Assembly: GCF_007018905.1 (NCBI RefSeq)
Contig: NZ_CP041402.1
Span: forward strand, 4,638,001-4,702,000
Length of the DNA stretch: 64,000 nt
Reading direction: 5' to 3'
Origin: Tardiphaga sp. vice304
Lineage (GTDB): Bacteria; Pseudomonadota; Alphaproteobacteria; Rhizobiales; Xanthobacteraceae
Below are positions 1-8,475 of the stretch, in pieces. The notes beneath the pieces were generated by a model that did no database searches, had not been told where the DNA came from, and saw nothing but the letters and a program-made list of their open reading frames with translations. Position 1 is the first letter of the stretch. Each line of letters begins with the position of its first letter. Position numbers and translations under genes: made by a program.

Positions 1-738
1 GATTTCGGATTCGATTTTCGCAGAGATCGCCACGGCGACCGCGCCTTCCTTGGCGGCATGCTCCGCCACCAGCCTCGAATAGGCATTGCCCTCGCCAGCC
101 GCGCCTTCCTCGACGTTGCAAACGTAGAGCACCGGCTTCGAAGTCAGCAGGCCGAGCATGCCGAAGGCGCGCTCTTCTTCCGGCTTGCGCTCCAGGAAAC
201 GGGTCGGCTTGCCCTCACGCAGCAGCACCAGCGCACGCTGCACCAGATCGAGCTGCTCCTTGGCGTCCTTGTCGTTGCCCTTGGCCTTCTTGGTCAGGTT
301 GTCGACGCGCTTCTCGCAGGATTCGAGATCGGCGAGCATCAGCTCGGTCTCGATGATCTCGATGTCGGCGAGCGGATCGATCTTGCCTTCGACATGGGTG
401 ATGTCGTCATCGACGAAGCAGCGCACGACGTGCGCGATGGCATCGGTTTCGCGGATGGTGGCAAGGAACTGGTTGCCGAGGCCTTCGCCCTTGGAGGCGC
501 CCTTCACCAGACCCGCGATATCGACGAAGGTCAGCCGCGTCGGGATGATCTGCTGCGATTTGGCGATCTCGCACAATTTGTCGAGCCGCGAATCCGGCAC
601 TGCGACCTCGCCGACATTCGGCTCGATGGTGCAGAACGGATAGTTCGCCGCCTGGGCGGCCGCGGTTTCGGTGAGCGCATTAAAAAGCGTCGATTTGCCG
701 ACATTCGGCAGCCCGACGATACCGCATTTGAATCCCAT
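1..738 (-). CDS. ychF: YchF/OLA1-type ribosome-associated GTPase/ATPase (3' end outside window)
   Basis: The gene is read leftward from an ATG at 736-738 and is still open at base 1, so about 246 N-terminal residues are present of the roughly 365 usual in the family. The start reads MGFKCGIVGLPNVGKSTLFN, with a P-loop GLPNVGKST. It is followed by the switch region FVDIAGLVKGASKGEG, which is the YchF version of the G3 motif. YchF proteins bind ATP in preference to GTP and associate with ribosomes; that role is family knowledge. The start lies 24 bp beyond the pth stop, so rplY, pth and ychF probably form one leftward operon. The C-terminal TGS-like domain is not visible. Confidence 0.95.
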   Translation of the reverse strand, partial: MGFKCGIVGLPNVGKSTLFNALTETAAAQAANYPFCTIEPNVGEVAVPDSRLDKLCEIAKSQQIIPTRLTFVDIAGLVKGASKGEGLGNQFLATIRETDAIAHVVRCFVDDDITHVEGKIDPLADIEIIETELMLADLESCEKRVDNLTKKAKGNDKDAKEQLDLVQRALVLLREGKPTRFLERKPEEERAFGMLGLLTSKPVLYVCNVEEGAAGEGNAYSRLVAEHAAKEGAVAVAISAKIESEI

Positions 739-762
739 GACCTGTCCTGAATGGTTCGGCAC

Positions 763-1365
763 TTACGTGCCGGTGTCGTCTTTCGACGTGAAACCCTTGG
801 CCTGCATCGTCAGATGCACCTTGTTCTGAAACGTGGAGTCGCGGCCGTCGGCCAAGAGCGCCACATTGTCCGTCACCGCATCGACCAGCGCTTCGAGCTG
901 CGGTCGTTCGGCCTTGGCGAAGTCGCTGAGCACGTGGTTGTGCACCAGTTCCTTGGCGCCGGGGTGTCCGATGCCGAGCCGCACGCGGCGATACTCGTTG
1001 CCGACATGGGCAGACATCGAGCGCAGCCCGTTATGTCCGGCGATGCCGCCGCCGACCTTGACGCGCACTTTCGAGAACGGAAGTTCGAGTTCGTCGTGAA
1101 ACACCGCGATGTCACCGACCGCGATCTTGAAGAAAGAGGCTGCGGCCTGCACCGAGATGCCGGAATCGTTCATGAAGGTCAGCGGCCGCAGCAGGATGAC
1201 CCGCTCGCCGCCGAGATTGCCTTCCGAGGTCTCGCCCTGAAAGCGGCGGCGCCACGGGGCAAACCCGTGACGCCGCGCGATCTCGTCGAGAACCATGAAG
1301 CCGATATTGTGCCGGTTGCCCTGGTATTTCGCACCAGGGTTTCCGAGACCAACAAAGAGCTGCAT
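763..1365 (-). CDS. pth: Peptidyl-tRNA hydrolase
   Basis: This 200-residue protein has the usual size for bacterial Pth. It hydrolyses the ester bond of peptidyl-tRNAs released prematurely from ribosomes. The N-terminal motif [18 protein letters not shown] carries the conserved Asn9 and the catalytic His19. The motif FHDELELP carries the conserved Asp91, and [11 protein letters not shown] matches the family block LKPxTYMNxSG. It sits between rplY and ychF, all leftward, with 21 bp separating it from rplY. This order of L25/Ctc, Pth and YchF is common in Alphaproteobacteria. No odd features are seen. Confidence 0.97.
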   Translation of the reverse strand: MQLFVGLGNPGAKYQGNRHNIGFMVLDEIARRHGFAPWRRRFQGETSEGNLGGERVILLRPLTFMNDSGISVQAAASFFKIAVGDIAVFHDELELPFSKVRVKVGGGIAGHNGLRSMSAHVGNEYRRVRLGIGHPGAKELVHNHVLSDFAKAERPQLEALVDAVTDNVALLADGRDSTFQNKVHLTMQAKGFTSKDDTGT

Positions 1366-1386
1366 GACGCGGGTGTCCGCGCCTGG

Positions 1387-2112
1387 TTACTTCTTCTTCG
1401 CCGGGGCGGCGGGTGCCTTGGCGGCAGCGGCCGGGGCTTTCGCACCAGCAGCGGGAGCCTTGGCGCCGGCGGCCGGAGCCTTGGCGGCAGCCGCAGGAGC
1501 GGCACCGGCAGCGGGAGCGGTGCCTGCGGCGGGTTCTTCGCCATAGCCCGACGGCGGCACGATCGTGACCAGAGTAACGTCTTCGGCACGCGCCAGCGTC
1601 TTGACGCCCTTCGGCAGCTTGATGTCGGTCAGATGCAGCGAACCACCGATATCCAGCGTCGACACGTCAGCTTCGACGAACTGCGGAATGCTGTCGGCCT
1701 CGGCTTCGAGTTCGAGCGTGTGGGTGACGACGTTGATGGTGCCGCCGCGCTTCACGCCCGGAGCGACATCGGCGCCCTTGAGGTGGAGGGGAACGCTGAC
1801 GCGGATGGTGGCGCCTTCGCCGAGGCGCAGGAAGTCGACATGCAGCGGGAAGTCCCTGACGGGATCGAGCGCGAAGTCGCGCGGAATCACGCGGTGCTTG
1901 GTGCCATCGAGATCGATGTCATAGATCGTGGTGAGGAAGCGGCCGGCCAGAATGCGCTGGCGCAATTCGGCATCATCGACCGAAATCGACACCGGGGGCT
2001 TGCTGTCACCATAGATTACTCCCGGAACTCGGCCGGTGCGCCGTACTGCCCGTGCGGCCCCCTTGCCGCCTGCCGAACGTACGGTCGCCTTCAATTCCTT
2101 GACGGTCGCCAT
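1387..2112 (-). CDS. rplY: 50S ribosomal protein L25/general stress protein Ctc with Ala-Pro-Lys tail
   Basis: The 241-residue product begins MATVKELKATVRSAGGKGAA and belongs to the long L25/Ctc (TL5-like) form that binds 5S rRNA. It has an N-terminal L25 domain (about residues 1-95) and a C-terminal beta domain (about 100-185) containing the block LHLTDIKLPKGV. The last 55 or so residues are a low-complexity tail built from repeated APAAGAK/APAAAAK units ending in three lysines. Family members with only the two folded domains are around 190-210 residues. The basic tail probably adds nonspecific RNA contact (inference). It is the first gene of the leftward rplY-pth-ychF group. Confidence 0.95.
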   Translation of the reverse strand: MATVKELKATVRSAGGKGAARAVRRTGRVPGVIYGDSKPPVSISVDDAELRQRILAGRFLTTIYDIDLDGTKHRVIPRDFALDPVRDFPLHVDFLRLGEGATIRVSVPLHLKGADVAPGVKRGGTINVVTHTLELEAEADSIPQFVEADVSTLDIGGSLHLTDIKLPKGVKTLARAEDVTLVTIVPPSGYGEEPAAGTAPAAGAAPAAAAKAPAAGAKAPAAGAKAPAAAAKAPAAPAKKK

Positions 2113-2336
2113 CGTTTAAGTCCTTGTTTTTCAAAAAGTTTAGGGCCGCCGCGCGGCCCGTGTCGTCGTCGCAGCAAGCCTCCAGGGGTGCGGGGGCTGC
2201 AGACGTGCCAGGCTTTTAACGCCAAAGGGGCGGAAAGACAAGGAAATGCAGGGGGATTTTGCGGAATGGTAGTGGTTTGGCCCGTCTTTCCCGCCGGAAT
2301 TTGTGGCACTTCTGGCCATCCAACCACCGGCAGGCG

Positions 2337-2531
2337 ATGAAAGTCCGCGACGCCATTCTATTGATCAAAGATGACGGCTGATCTCTGGTCGCTACCCGCG
2401 GCAGTCACCGTCAATACAAACATGCATCGAAGCCCGGCCGCGTAACGGTCGCCGGCAAGCCGTCCGATGACCTTGCACCGGGGACGTTTGCCAGTATTTT
2501 GAAGCAGGCTGGTCTGAAGGAACGACGCTGA
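2337..2531 (+). pseudogene. hicA: HicA-type mRNA interferase toxin gene with an in-frame TGA at codon 15
   Basis: Reading from the ATG at 2337 gives MKVRDAILLIKDDG, then TGA at 2379-2381. The same frame continues as SLVATRGSHRQYKHASKPGR and on to a stop at 2529-2531. The continuation is clearly HicA: GSHRQYKH holds the catalytic His (codon 24), followed by PGRVTVAGKPSDDLAPGT and SILKQAGL. The TGA falls where HicA proteins normally have Trp in 'DGW', so a single TGG-to-TGA change explains it. The full reading frame would be 64 residues, normal for HicA. The final stop overlaps the hicB ATG by one base (TGATG), the usual toxin-antitoxin coupling. The toxin is therefore probably not made, unless there is readthrough or a sequencing error. 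Confidence 0.85.
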
Positions 2532-2737
2532 TGCGATACGCGATAGTGATCGAGAAGGCCGACGGCAACTATTCGGCCTACGTGCCGGACCTGCCCGGCT
2601 GTGTGACGACCGGCGACACTATCAAAGCTGTCGAAGTCGAAATTCGCGATGCGATCCGGTTTCATATCGACGGGCTGAAAGAAGACGGCCTGCCGGTACC
2701 TGCCCCGACCAGCATCGCGGATTACGTCGAGGCGTAA
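2531..2737 (+). CDS. hicB: HicB-family antitoxin (short form), partner toxin broken
   Basis: This 68-residue protein starts MRYAIVIEKADGNYSAYVPD and continues LPGCVTTGDT. That is the HicB N-terminal partial-RNase-H fold, with the typical YVPDLPGC motif. Next comes IRDAIRFHIDGLKEDG and a short tail. It lacks an obvious C-terminal helix-turn-helix or ribbon-helix-helix domain, as in many short HicB antitoxins. It is translationally coupled to the upstream hicA frame through the TGATG overlap. Because hicA carries a nonsense codon, this antitoxin appears orphaned. It could still neutralise other HicA toxins in the genome (inference). Confidence 0.88.
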   Translation: MRYAIVIEKADGNYSAYVPDLPGCVTTGDTIKAVEVEIRDAIRFHIDGLKEDGLPVPAPTSIADYVEA

Positions 2738-2757
2738 CCAAACGCCCAACACTGACC

Positions 2758-3027
2758 TCAGATGCCGTTCGGTTCGCTGCCGGCCAGCGTTAATTCCAGC
2801 GCCGCGATGCGGGCCTTCAGGGTCTCGTTTTCCTCGCGGGCGAGGCGGGCCATGTCTTTGACAGCCTCGAATTCCTCGCGCTTGACGATGTCGAGGTCGC
2901 GCAGGATCTTTTCGGCCTGGTTGCGCACCACGGTGTCGACTTCGCGCTTGACGCCCTGGGCGGCGCCGGCGGCGTCGTTCATCAGGCGGCCGATCTCGTC
3001 GAGGAAGCGGTTGTTGGTCTGGGTCAT
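2758..3027 (-). CDS. UbiK-type accessory factor (BMFP/YqiC family)
   Basis: The start chosen is the ATG at 3025-3027, giving 89 residues beginning MTQTNNRFLDEIGRLMNDAA. An upstream in-frame ATG would add 11 residues with no family resemblance. The protein is an amphipathic helix followed by a coiled coil (REEFEAVKDMARLAREENET), the hallmark of the BMFP family. Members bind membranes and assist ubiquinone biosynthesis enzymes in proteobacteria, so a UbiK-like role is family inference. It converges with hicB, the two stops being 20 bp apart, and is divergent from lgt with a 172-bp spacer. Confidence 0.8.
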   Translation of the reverse strand: MTQTNNRFLDEIGRLMNDAAGAAQGVKREVDTVVRNQAEKILRDLDIVKREEFEAVKDMARLAREENETLKARIAALELTLAGSEPNGI

Positions 3028-3199
3028 GGCAGGAACTCCGGCCGTCAGGCCATCTCGCAAAAGGGATCTTCAGATCGACAATGGCGATCCCGGCGGCGCA
3101 GTTCAAGCCTGCTGATCGCCGGGAAGCCGCATTCCGGATGGCACGCAATCGTCATACAGTGGCGCTTTACTGCCGCCGCCCGGACCCGTAAGTCAGGCC

Positions 3200-4075
3200 A
3201 TGGCCTTTGCAGACATCCCCTTCCTGACCATCGCATTCCCGGTGTTCGATCCGATCGCCATCGCGCTCGGCCCGATCGTGATCCGCTGGTACGCGCTGGC
3301 CTATATCGGCGGCATCGTGCTGGGCTGGGTCTATGCCCGCGCGCTGATCAAGCGCGAGCGGCTGTGGGGCGGGCCGTCGCCGGTGTCCTTGCTGCAATTC
3401 GACGATTTCATCCTGTGGGTGACGCTCGGCATCATCCTGGGCGGCCGCACCGGCTACGTGCTGTTCTACAACCTCGACTTCTTCGTCGCCCATCCTGCCG
3501 AAATCCTCGAGCTGTGGAAGGGCGGCATGTCGTTCCACGGCGGCTTCCTCGGCTGCGTGGTGGCGGTGATGGCGTTCGCCTGGAAGCGCGGGATCTCGGT
3601 CCTGTCGCTCGGCGACATCACCTGCGCGGTCGGCCCGATCGGCCTGCTGCTTGGCCGGCTGGCCAATTTCATCAACAGCGAATTATGGGGCCGGCCGGCG
3701 GACGCCAGCGTGCCGTGGGCGATGGTGTTTCCCAATGGCGGGCCGCAGCCCCGCCATCCCAGCCAGCTCTACGAGGCCGGGCTCGAAGGCATCGTGCTGT
3801 TCCTGATCCTGGCGCTGATGATCCGCGCCGGCGCGCTGAAGCGGCCCGGCCTGATCCTCGGCGCCTTCATCTTCTTCTATGCCCTGGCGCGCATCACGGG
3901 CGAATTCTTCCGGGAGCCGGACCCGCAACTCGGCTTCCTGTGGGGCGGGCTGACGATGGGCATGCTGCTGTCGGTGCCGATGATTGTCGTGGGACTGGTG
4001 CTGATGGTGCTGGCCTGGCGCAAGCCGCCGCGGCATGCTGCGGTGAGCCCCGAACCGCAGCCCAGCAAGGCCTGA
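3200..4075 (+). CDS. lgt: Prolipoprotein diacylglyceryl transferase
   Basis: A 291-residue polytopic inner-membrane enzyme that transfers diacylglyceryl from phosphatidylglycerol to the lipobox cysteine of prolipoproteins. The Lgt signature is present as [19 protein letters not shown]. The conserved histidine region [11 protein letters not shown] and the arginine region WGGPSPVS to [11 protein letters not shown] are also visible, along with about seven hydrophobic segments. The start [20 protein letters not shown] matches the family, whose members begin with a short periplasmic or helical lead. It is followed after one base by a GTG-started methyltransferase gene, so the two are probably cotranscribed. 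LspA, the next enzyme of the pathway, is encoded at 39377. Confidence 0.97.
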   Translation: MAFADIPFLTIAFPVFDPIAIALGPIVIRWYALAYIGGIVLGWVYARALIKRERLWGGPSPVSLLQFDDFILWVTLGIILGGRTGYVLFYNLDFFVAHPAEILELWKGGMSFHGGFLGCVVAVMAFAWKRGISVLSLGDITCAVGPIGLLLGRLANFINSELWGRPADASVPWAMVFPNGGPQPRHPSQLYEAGLEGIVLFLILALMIRAGALKRPGLILGAFIFFYALARITGEFFREPDPQLGFLWGGLTMGMLLSVPMIVVGLVLMVLAWRKPPRHAAVSPEPQPSKA

Positions 4076-4076
4076 C

Positions 4077-5207
4077 GTGACCGACATCTCGCCACCCTCC
4101 CCGCTCTCGGACGAAATCAAGCGCCTCATCAAATCCGCCGGCCCGATGCCGGTGTGGCGCTACATGGACCTGTGCCTGACGCATCCGCGCTACGGCTATT
4201 ACGTATCGCGCGACCCGCTGGGCCGCGAGGGCGATTTCACCACCGCGCCGGAAGTCAGCCAGATGTTCGGCGAGCTGATCGGGCTGTGGGCGGCCTCGGT
4301 CTGGCGCGCGATGGGATCGCCGCCGGTGCTGCACCTGATCGAGCTCGGCCCCGGCCGCGGCACCATGATGGCGGACGCGCTGCGCGCGCTGCGCGTGCTG
4401 CCGCCGCTGTATCAGGCGCTGCATGTCCATCTGGTCGAGATCAACCCGATGCTGCGCAGCAAACAGAAGGCGACCTTGTCCAACGTGCGCAAGATCAGCT
4501 GGCACACCAGCCTCGACGACGTCCCGGCCGGACCGTCGGTGATCCTGGCCAATGAATATTTCGACGTGCTGCCGGTGCACCAGGTGGTCCGGCACAGCAA
4601 CGGCTGGCACGAGCGCACCGTCGAGGTCGAGGAGGATGGCGGCTTCGGCTTTGGCGCGGCGCCCGAGCCGATGCCGCATTTCGAGCAGCTGCTGCCGCCT
4701 TTGGTGCGCGCCGCGCCGGTCGGCGCCGTGTTCGAATGGCGGCCGGATTCCGAGATGATGAAGATCGCCACCCGCGTCCGCGACGAGGGCGGCGCGGCGC
4801 TGGTGATCGACTACGGCCATACCCGCTCGGACGCCGGCGACACGCTGCAGGCAATCGCGCGGCACTCCTTCGCCGATCCGCTGCGCAATCCCGGCGAGGC
4901 CGACATCACCGCCCATGTCGATTTCGAGGCGCTGGGGCGCGCCGCCGAAGACGTCGGCGCCCGCGTCCACGGCCCTGTGACGCAGGGCGAATTCCTCAAG
5001 CGACTGGGCATCGAGACCCGCGCGCAGACCCTGACCGCCAAGGCCAGCCCGAAAGTCGTCGAAGACGTCACCAGCGCGCTGGCGCGGCTGGTCGACGGCG
5101 GCCAGGGCATGGGCTCGATGTTCAAGGTGATCGGCATTTCCGACCCGCAGCTCGAGACCCTGGTGGCGCTGAGCGACGACACCGGCCAGGAGCCAGCCAC
5201 AGCATGA
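4077..5207 (+). CDS. MidA/NDUFAF7-type class I SAM-dependent methyltransferase
   Basis: A 376-residue protein from a GTG one base after the lgt stop. The N-terminal segment MPVWRYMDLCLTHPRYGYYV, followed by GDFTTAPEVSQMFGELIGLW, is diagnostic of the COG1565 family. The SAM-binding glycine loop is LIELGPGRGTMM. The mitochondrial homologue NDUFAF7 methylates an arginine of a complex I subunit, so a bacterial role in respiratory complex I assembly is plausible but unproven. Its stop overlaps the start of the next gene (ATGA at 5204-5207), giving a tight lgt / methyltransferase / pgeF operon. Confidence 0.9.
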   Translation: MTDISPPSPLSDEIKRLIKSAGPMPVWRYMDLCLTHPRYGYYVSRDPLGREGDFTTAPEVSQMFGELIGLWAASVWRAMGSPPVLHLIELGPGRGTMMADALRALRVLPPLYQALHVHLVEINPMLRSKQKATLSNVRKISWHTSLDDVPAGPSVILANEYFDVLPVHQVVRHSNGWHERTVEVEEDGGFGFGAAPEPMPHFEQLLPPLVRAAPVGAVFEWRPDSEMMKIATRVRDEGGAALVIDYGHTRSDAGDTLQAIARHSFADPLRNPGEADITAHVDFEALGRAAEDVGARVHGPVTQGEFLKRLGIETRAQTLTAKASPKVVEDVTSALARLVDGGQGMGSMFKVIGISDPQLETLVALSDDTGQEPATA

Positions 5208-5971
5208 CCTTCACGTCCCCGAAACTCGCCGCGCTGCCGGGCCTGCGCCACGCCTTCTTCACCCGCGACGGCGGCGTCTCCGAAGGCATCTATGCCGGGC
5301 TGAACGGCGGGCTGGGCTCCCATGACGACCCCGCCCATGTCGCGGAAAACCGCCGCCGCATGGCCGCGGAGATCGGCGTCGATGCCGCGCATTTCCTGAC
5401 CGTGCACCAGGTGCATTCGCCGGATGTCGCACTCGCCACCGCGCCATGGGACACAGCCACCCGGCCGCGCGCCGATGCGATGGTGACCCGCGTCGAAGGC
5501 CTGGCGCTCGGCGTCACCACCGCCGATTGCGGCCCGGTCCTGTTTGCCGATCCCGATGCGCGGGTGATTGGCGCGGCGCATGCCGGCTGGAAGGGCGCGC
5601 TGACCGGCGTGCTGGAGGCCACCATCGACGCAATGGAAAAACTCGGCGCCGACCGCACCCGGATCCAGGTCGCGATCGGCCCCCTGATCCGGCAGCCGAG
5701 CTATGAGGTTGGCGCCGAATTCGTCGAGCGCTTCGTCCGCGAGGACGGCGAGAATTCGCTGTTCTTCATCCCCTCGGCAAACGACGGCCACGCCATGTTC
5801 GACCTCGCCGGCTATATCCGGATGCGGCTGACGCGCTCAGGCGTGGGCGGTATCGACGACACCGGTATCGACACCTACCCGGACGAGAAACTGTTCAGCT
5901 ATCGCCGCTCGGTGCATCGCGGCGAGCCGGATTATGGCCGGCAGATCCACGCCATCGTGCTGGAAGCCTGA
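5204..5971 (+). CDS. pgeF: Peptidoglycan-editing/purine nucleoside phosphorylase family protein (laccase domain, YfiH)
   Basis: The 255-residue protein starts at an ATG overlapping the previous stop by four bases. A longer in-frame extension into the upstream gene is ignored. The family core is visible: LRHAFFTRDGGVSEGIYAGL, then the three metal ligands, a His in VHQVHSPD, a Cys in TTADCGPVLF and a His in GAAHAGWKG. The family acts as zinc-dependent adenosine deaminase/purine nucleoside phosphorylase and, in E. coli, removes mis-incorporated L-Ser from UDP-MurNAc. Which activity matters here cannot be told. It ends the lgt operon and is followed by a strong hairpin at 6005-6023. Confidence 0.92.
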   Translation: MTFTSPKLAALPGLRHAFFTRDGGVSEGIYAGLNGGLGSHDDPAHVAENRRRMAAEIGVDAAHFLTVHQVHSPDVALATAPWDTATRPRADAMVTRVEGLALGVTTADCGPVLFADPDARVIGAAHAGWKGALTGVLEATIDAMEKLGADRTRIQVAIGPLIRQPSYEVGAEFVERFVREDGENSLFFIPSANDGHAMFDLAGYIRMRLTRSGVGGIDDTGIDTYPDEKLFSYRRSVHRGEPDYGRQIHAIVLEA

Positions 5972-6004
5972 TTGCCGTCAATTGAAGGCGAATTGTCGGC
6001 GTCC

Positions 6005-6023
6005 GGTGAGCGCTTCGCTCACC
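6005..6023. other. Perfect 8-bp hairpin after pgeF
   Basis: GGTGAGCG (6005-6012) pairs with CGCTCACC (6016-6023) around a 3-base loop, 34 bases after the pgeF stop. There is no T-run on the plus strand, so it is not a classical intrinsic terminator. It may protect the 3' end of the operon transcript or assist Rho-dependent ending (inference). Confidence 0.5.
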
Positions 6024-6128
6024 GCGTCCACACCTGTGTCGCCGCTGCCCTAGACCTTAACGCATTTTAACGATATCGCTCCGTCTGTCCGCGGCAGCTT
6101 GACGCCCGGACCGACGTCGGGATGTTGC

Positions 6129-6755
6129 ATGCGCCTTGCCACCTTCACCGCCCATCGAAAGCCGCGGCTTGCGTCCGCCGCGCTGCTGCTGGTGACGGCG
6201 CTGGGTCTCGGTGGCTGCGCCAACGTCGCCAACACCTCTTCCGCGTCCGGCCCTTCCGCCGCCTTCGCGCAGGCCCCAGGTGGCGCCACCGTTGCCTTTG
6301 AATCGATCGACGGCCCGCCGCCGCAAGTGTTCGACCGCCTCGTCAATTTGCTCGACAGCGAAGCCCGGCTTCGCAACATCGCCGTGGTGTCGCGGCAGGA
6401 CAGCGCCGCCTACCGGGTGCGCAGCTATCTCGCCGCCCAGATCCGTGGCGGCAAGACCTCCATTGCCTGGGTCTGGGACGTCTATGACCGCGACCAGCAA
6501 CGCGCCTTGCGGCTCACCGGCGAGGAGCCGACGGGGCGCGGCGGTGCCGACGCCTGGGCCACTGCCGACGACCTCGTTTTGCGCCGGATCGCCCAGGCCG
6601 GCCTCACAGGCCTCGGAGGCATCATCAACGGCACGACGCCCATCGCGCCCGAACCGTCCGCGGCACCGGCACGCGGCAATGGCCCGGCCATGGCGAACGC
6701 AACCGGTAGTGAACCGGCAGCCACGCAGATGGCTTTAGGGTTTAGCGACGATTAA
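6129..6755 (+). CDS. Predicted outer-membrane lipoprotein, function unknown
   Basis: The start chosen is the ATG at 6129, giving 208 residues with the lead MRLATFTAHRKPRLASAALL and the lipobox LGLGGC. Cys is therefore the predicted lipidation site and the mature protein starts CANVANTSS. A TTG start 30 bp upstream would put residues before the signal that fit poorly. The mature part contains a folded region (GPPPQVFDRLVNLLDSEA to VWDVYDRDQQRALRLTGEE) and a Pro/Ala-rich tail. It resembles conserved hypothetical lipoproteins of Bradyrhizobium relatives, but I recognise no enzymatic motif. It lies upstream of prs with a 154-bp gap, probably separately transcribed. Confidence 0.75.
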   Translation: MRLATFTAHRKPRLASAALLLVTALGLGGCANVANTSSASGPSAAFAQAPGGATVAFESIDGPPPQVFDRLVNLLDSEARLRNIAVVSRQDSAAYRVRSYLAAQIRGGKTSIAWVWDVYDRDQQRALRLTGEEPTGRGGADAWATADDLVLRRIAQAGLTGLGGIINGTTPIAPEPSAAPARGNGPAMANATGSEPAATQMALGFSDD

Positions 6756-6909
6756 CGACGAATGCTTGAATTTGCATCGGAAAACCGCTCTCGACGGGTT
6801 GCCAGCGAGCTGCCGTCCTTGATAACACCTCGCATGTTGAGACCATCAGTTCTTTAGGTAACCCGATATGCTGAACGTTGTATCCACCAAGCCGCGGGGA
6901 GACGCGTCG

Positions 6910-7863
6910 ATGTCGGGTAAAAACGGCTCCATCAAGCTGGTAGCCGGCAATTCCAACCCGGAGCTGGCGCAGGAGATCGCCTCCTGGCTGCAACTGTCGC
7001 TGACCAAGGCCAGCGTCCGGCGTTTCGCCGACATGGAAGTCTTCATCGAGATCCAGGAAAACGTCCGCGGCTCCGACGTCTTCATCATCCAGTCGACCTC
7101 CTATCCGGTCAACGACCACCTGATGGAGCTGCTGATCGCCACCGACGCGCTGCGCCGCGCCTCGGCCCGTCGCATCACCGCAGTGATTCCGTATTTCGGC
7201 TACGCCCGGCAGGATCGCAAGGTCGGCTCGCGCTCGCCGATTTCCGCCAAGCTGGTCGCGAACCTGATCACCAATGCCGGCGTGGACCGCGTCATGACGC
7301 TCGACCTGCATGCCGGACAGATCCAGGGCTTCTTCGACATCCCCACCGACAACCTGTTTGCCTCGCCGGTGATGGTGCGTGACATCAAGGAAAGGTTCGA
7401 CCTTTCCAAAGTGATGGTGATCTCGCCCGACGTCGGAGGCGTAGCGCGCGCGCGCGGCCTCGCCAAGCGCATCAACACGCCCCTGGCGATCGTCGACAAG
7501 CGCCGTGAACGCGCCGGCGAGTCCGAAGTGATGAACGTGATCGGCGACGTCGCCGGCTATACCTGCATCCTGGTCGACGACATCGTCGATTCCGGCGGCA
7601 CGCTGGTCAACGCGGCCGATGCGCTGCTCGCCAACGGCGCCACCGAAGTCTACGCCTACATCACCCACGGCGTGCTGAGTGGCGGCGCGGCAGCGCGCAT
7701 CACCAATTCGAAGCTCAAGGAACTGGTGATCACGGACTCTATCCAGCCGACGGATGCCGTGAAGAACTCGCCGAACATCCGCGTGCTGTCGATCGCGTCG
7801 CTGATCGCCGAAGCGATCGGCCGCACCGCGTCGGAAGAGTCGGTGTCGAGCCTGTTCGACTGA
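6910..7863 (+). CDS. prs: Ribose-phosphate pyrophosphokinase (PRPP synthase)
   Basis: The 317-residue enzyme makes PRPP from ribose 5-phosphate and ATP, feeding purine, pyrimidine, histidine, tryptophan and NAD synthesis. The start at the ATG at 6910 ([20 protein letters not shown]) matches the family length. An in-frame ATG at 6868 adds 14 atypical residues. Motifs seen are the ATP-binding flexible-loop region [11 protein letters not shown], the divalent-cation/PRPP region [14 protein letters not shown] and the PRPP loop [15 protein letters not shown]. It is a single gene with a repeat element directly downstream (7871-7958). Confidence 0.97.
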   Translation: MSGKNGSIKLVAGNSNPELAQEIASWLQLSLTKASVRRFADMEVFIEIQENVRGSDVFIIQSTSYPVNDHLMELLIATDALRRASARRITAVIPYFGYARQDRKVGSRSPISAKLVANLITNAGVDRVMTLDLHAGQIQGFFDIPTDNLFASPVMVRDIKERFDLSKVMVISPDVGGVARARGLAKRINTPLAIVDKRRERAGESEVMNVIGDVAGYTCILVDDIVDSGGTLVNAADALLANGATEVYAYITHGVLSGGAAARITNSKLKELVITDSIQPTDAVKNSPNIRVLSIASLIAEAIGRTASEESVSSLFD

Positions 7864-7870
7864 ATTAGGC

Positions 7871-7958
7871 GTAGCCCGGATGAAGCGAAGCGCAATCTGG
7901 GGAAAGCATCTAAACTGACGGACCGGCCCCGGATTGCGCTTCGCTTCATCCGGGCTAC
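7871..7958. repeat. Palindromic repeat, family A ('GTAGCCCGGATG' type)
   Basis: The element opens GTAGCCCGGATGAAGCGAAG and closes with the near-exact inverted copy ending CTTCATCCGGGCTAC, separated by a short unrelated core. Three other copies lie at 10814-10901, 22453-22531 and 63344-63450. All are intergenic or at gene ends. It looks like a REP/RIME-type non-coding palindrome and sits between the convergent prs and ribH-like genes. Confidence 0.85.
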
Positions 7959-7968
7959 AAGAAGCGCC

Positions 7969-8475
7969 TTACACAATCCCCGCGGCGACCTGGCCGCGCA
8001 GCCGCTCGAGGCTGAGCAGCGTGTTGGCGCAGGCTTCGGCGACTTCGACGCCCTTGGTCGCGAAGTTCTTGCTGAGGAAATCGAGGCATCCTTCCGTCTC
8101 GTCGAAATCGGTGGGCGTCACCACCGCCGAGAACACCGGCACCTCGGTGCGCAGCTGCACATCCATCAAGGCGCGGATCACGGTGTCGGCGACGAAGCCG
8201 CGCACGCCGCTGTCGACGACCAGACCCGCCGCCACGATCGCGGTGTAGCGCCGGGTCTTGGCGAGGACCTGCACATGCAGTGGAATCTCGAACGAGCCCG
8301 GCACCTCGAACACATCGACCTGCGATGGCGCGATGTGACGCGCCTCGATCTCGGTCATGAACGCCGTGCGGCACGACCCGACAATGTCGCGGTGCCATGC
8401 CGATTGCACGAAGGCGATGCGCTGCGGCTTGGCGAAGCGCGGATGCCCGGCGGGTTCGGACGACTGGTCGGTCAT
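7969..8475 (-). CDS. ribH: Type II 6,7-dimethyl-8-ribityllumazine synthase homologue, catalytic His segment altered
   Basis: A 168-residue protein from the ATG at 8473-8475. The segments RIAFVQSAWHRDIV, FEVPGSFEIPLHVQVLAKT and VQLRTEVPVFSAVVTP align with RibH2-type lumazine synthases such as the Brucella decameric enzyme. The family converts a pyrimidinedione and dihydroxybutanone phosphate to lumazine, the riboflavin precursor. In recalled RibH2 sequences the loop after the VVxDGG block contains RHDFVA with the catalytic His. Here residues 88-97 read DSGVRGFVAD, with no His, and TPHHFHE is TPTDFDE. Activity is therefore in doubt and another role is possible. It is divergent from the YbjN gene across the GANTC-rich gap. 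Confidence 0.85.
   Translation of the reverse strand: MTDQSSEPAGHPRFAKPQRIAFVQSAWHRDIVGSCRTAFMTEIEARHIAPSQVDVFEVPGSFEIPLHVQVLAKTRRYTAIVAAGLVVDSGVRGFVADTVIRALMDVQLRTEVPVFSAVVTPTDFDETEGCLDFLSKNFATKGVEVAEACANTLLSLERLRGQVAAGIV

Noticed and set aside
751..2340. 529-codon plus-strand frame over pth and rplY
   Set aside because: The minus strand has two well-recognised genes covering most of the frame. The plus frame has no domain and is a typical high-GC shadow.
2379..2381. Selenocysteine or programmed readthrough at the hicA TGA
   Set aside because: The position corresponds to Trp in the family, and no Cys-like site or obvious SECIS-type hairpin was noticed. A point nonsense mutation is simpler.
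6868..6909. Longer prs start at the ATG at 6868
   Set aside because: It adds 14 residues not seen in PRPP synthases, whereas the ATG at 6910 gives the standard N-terminus and length.
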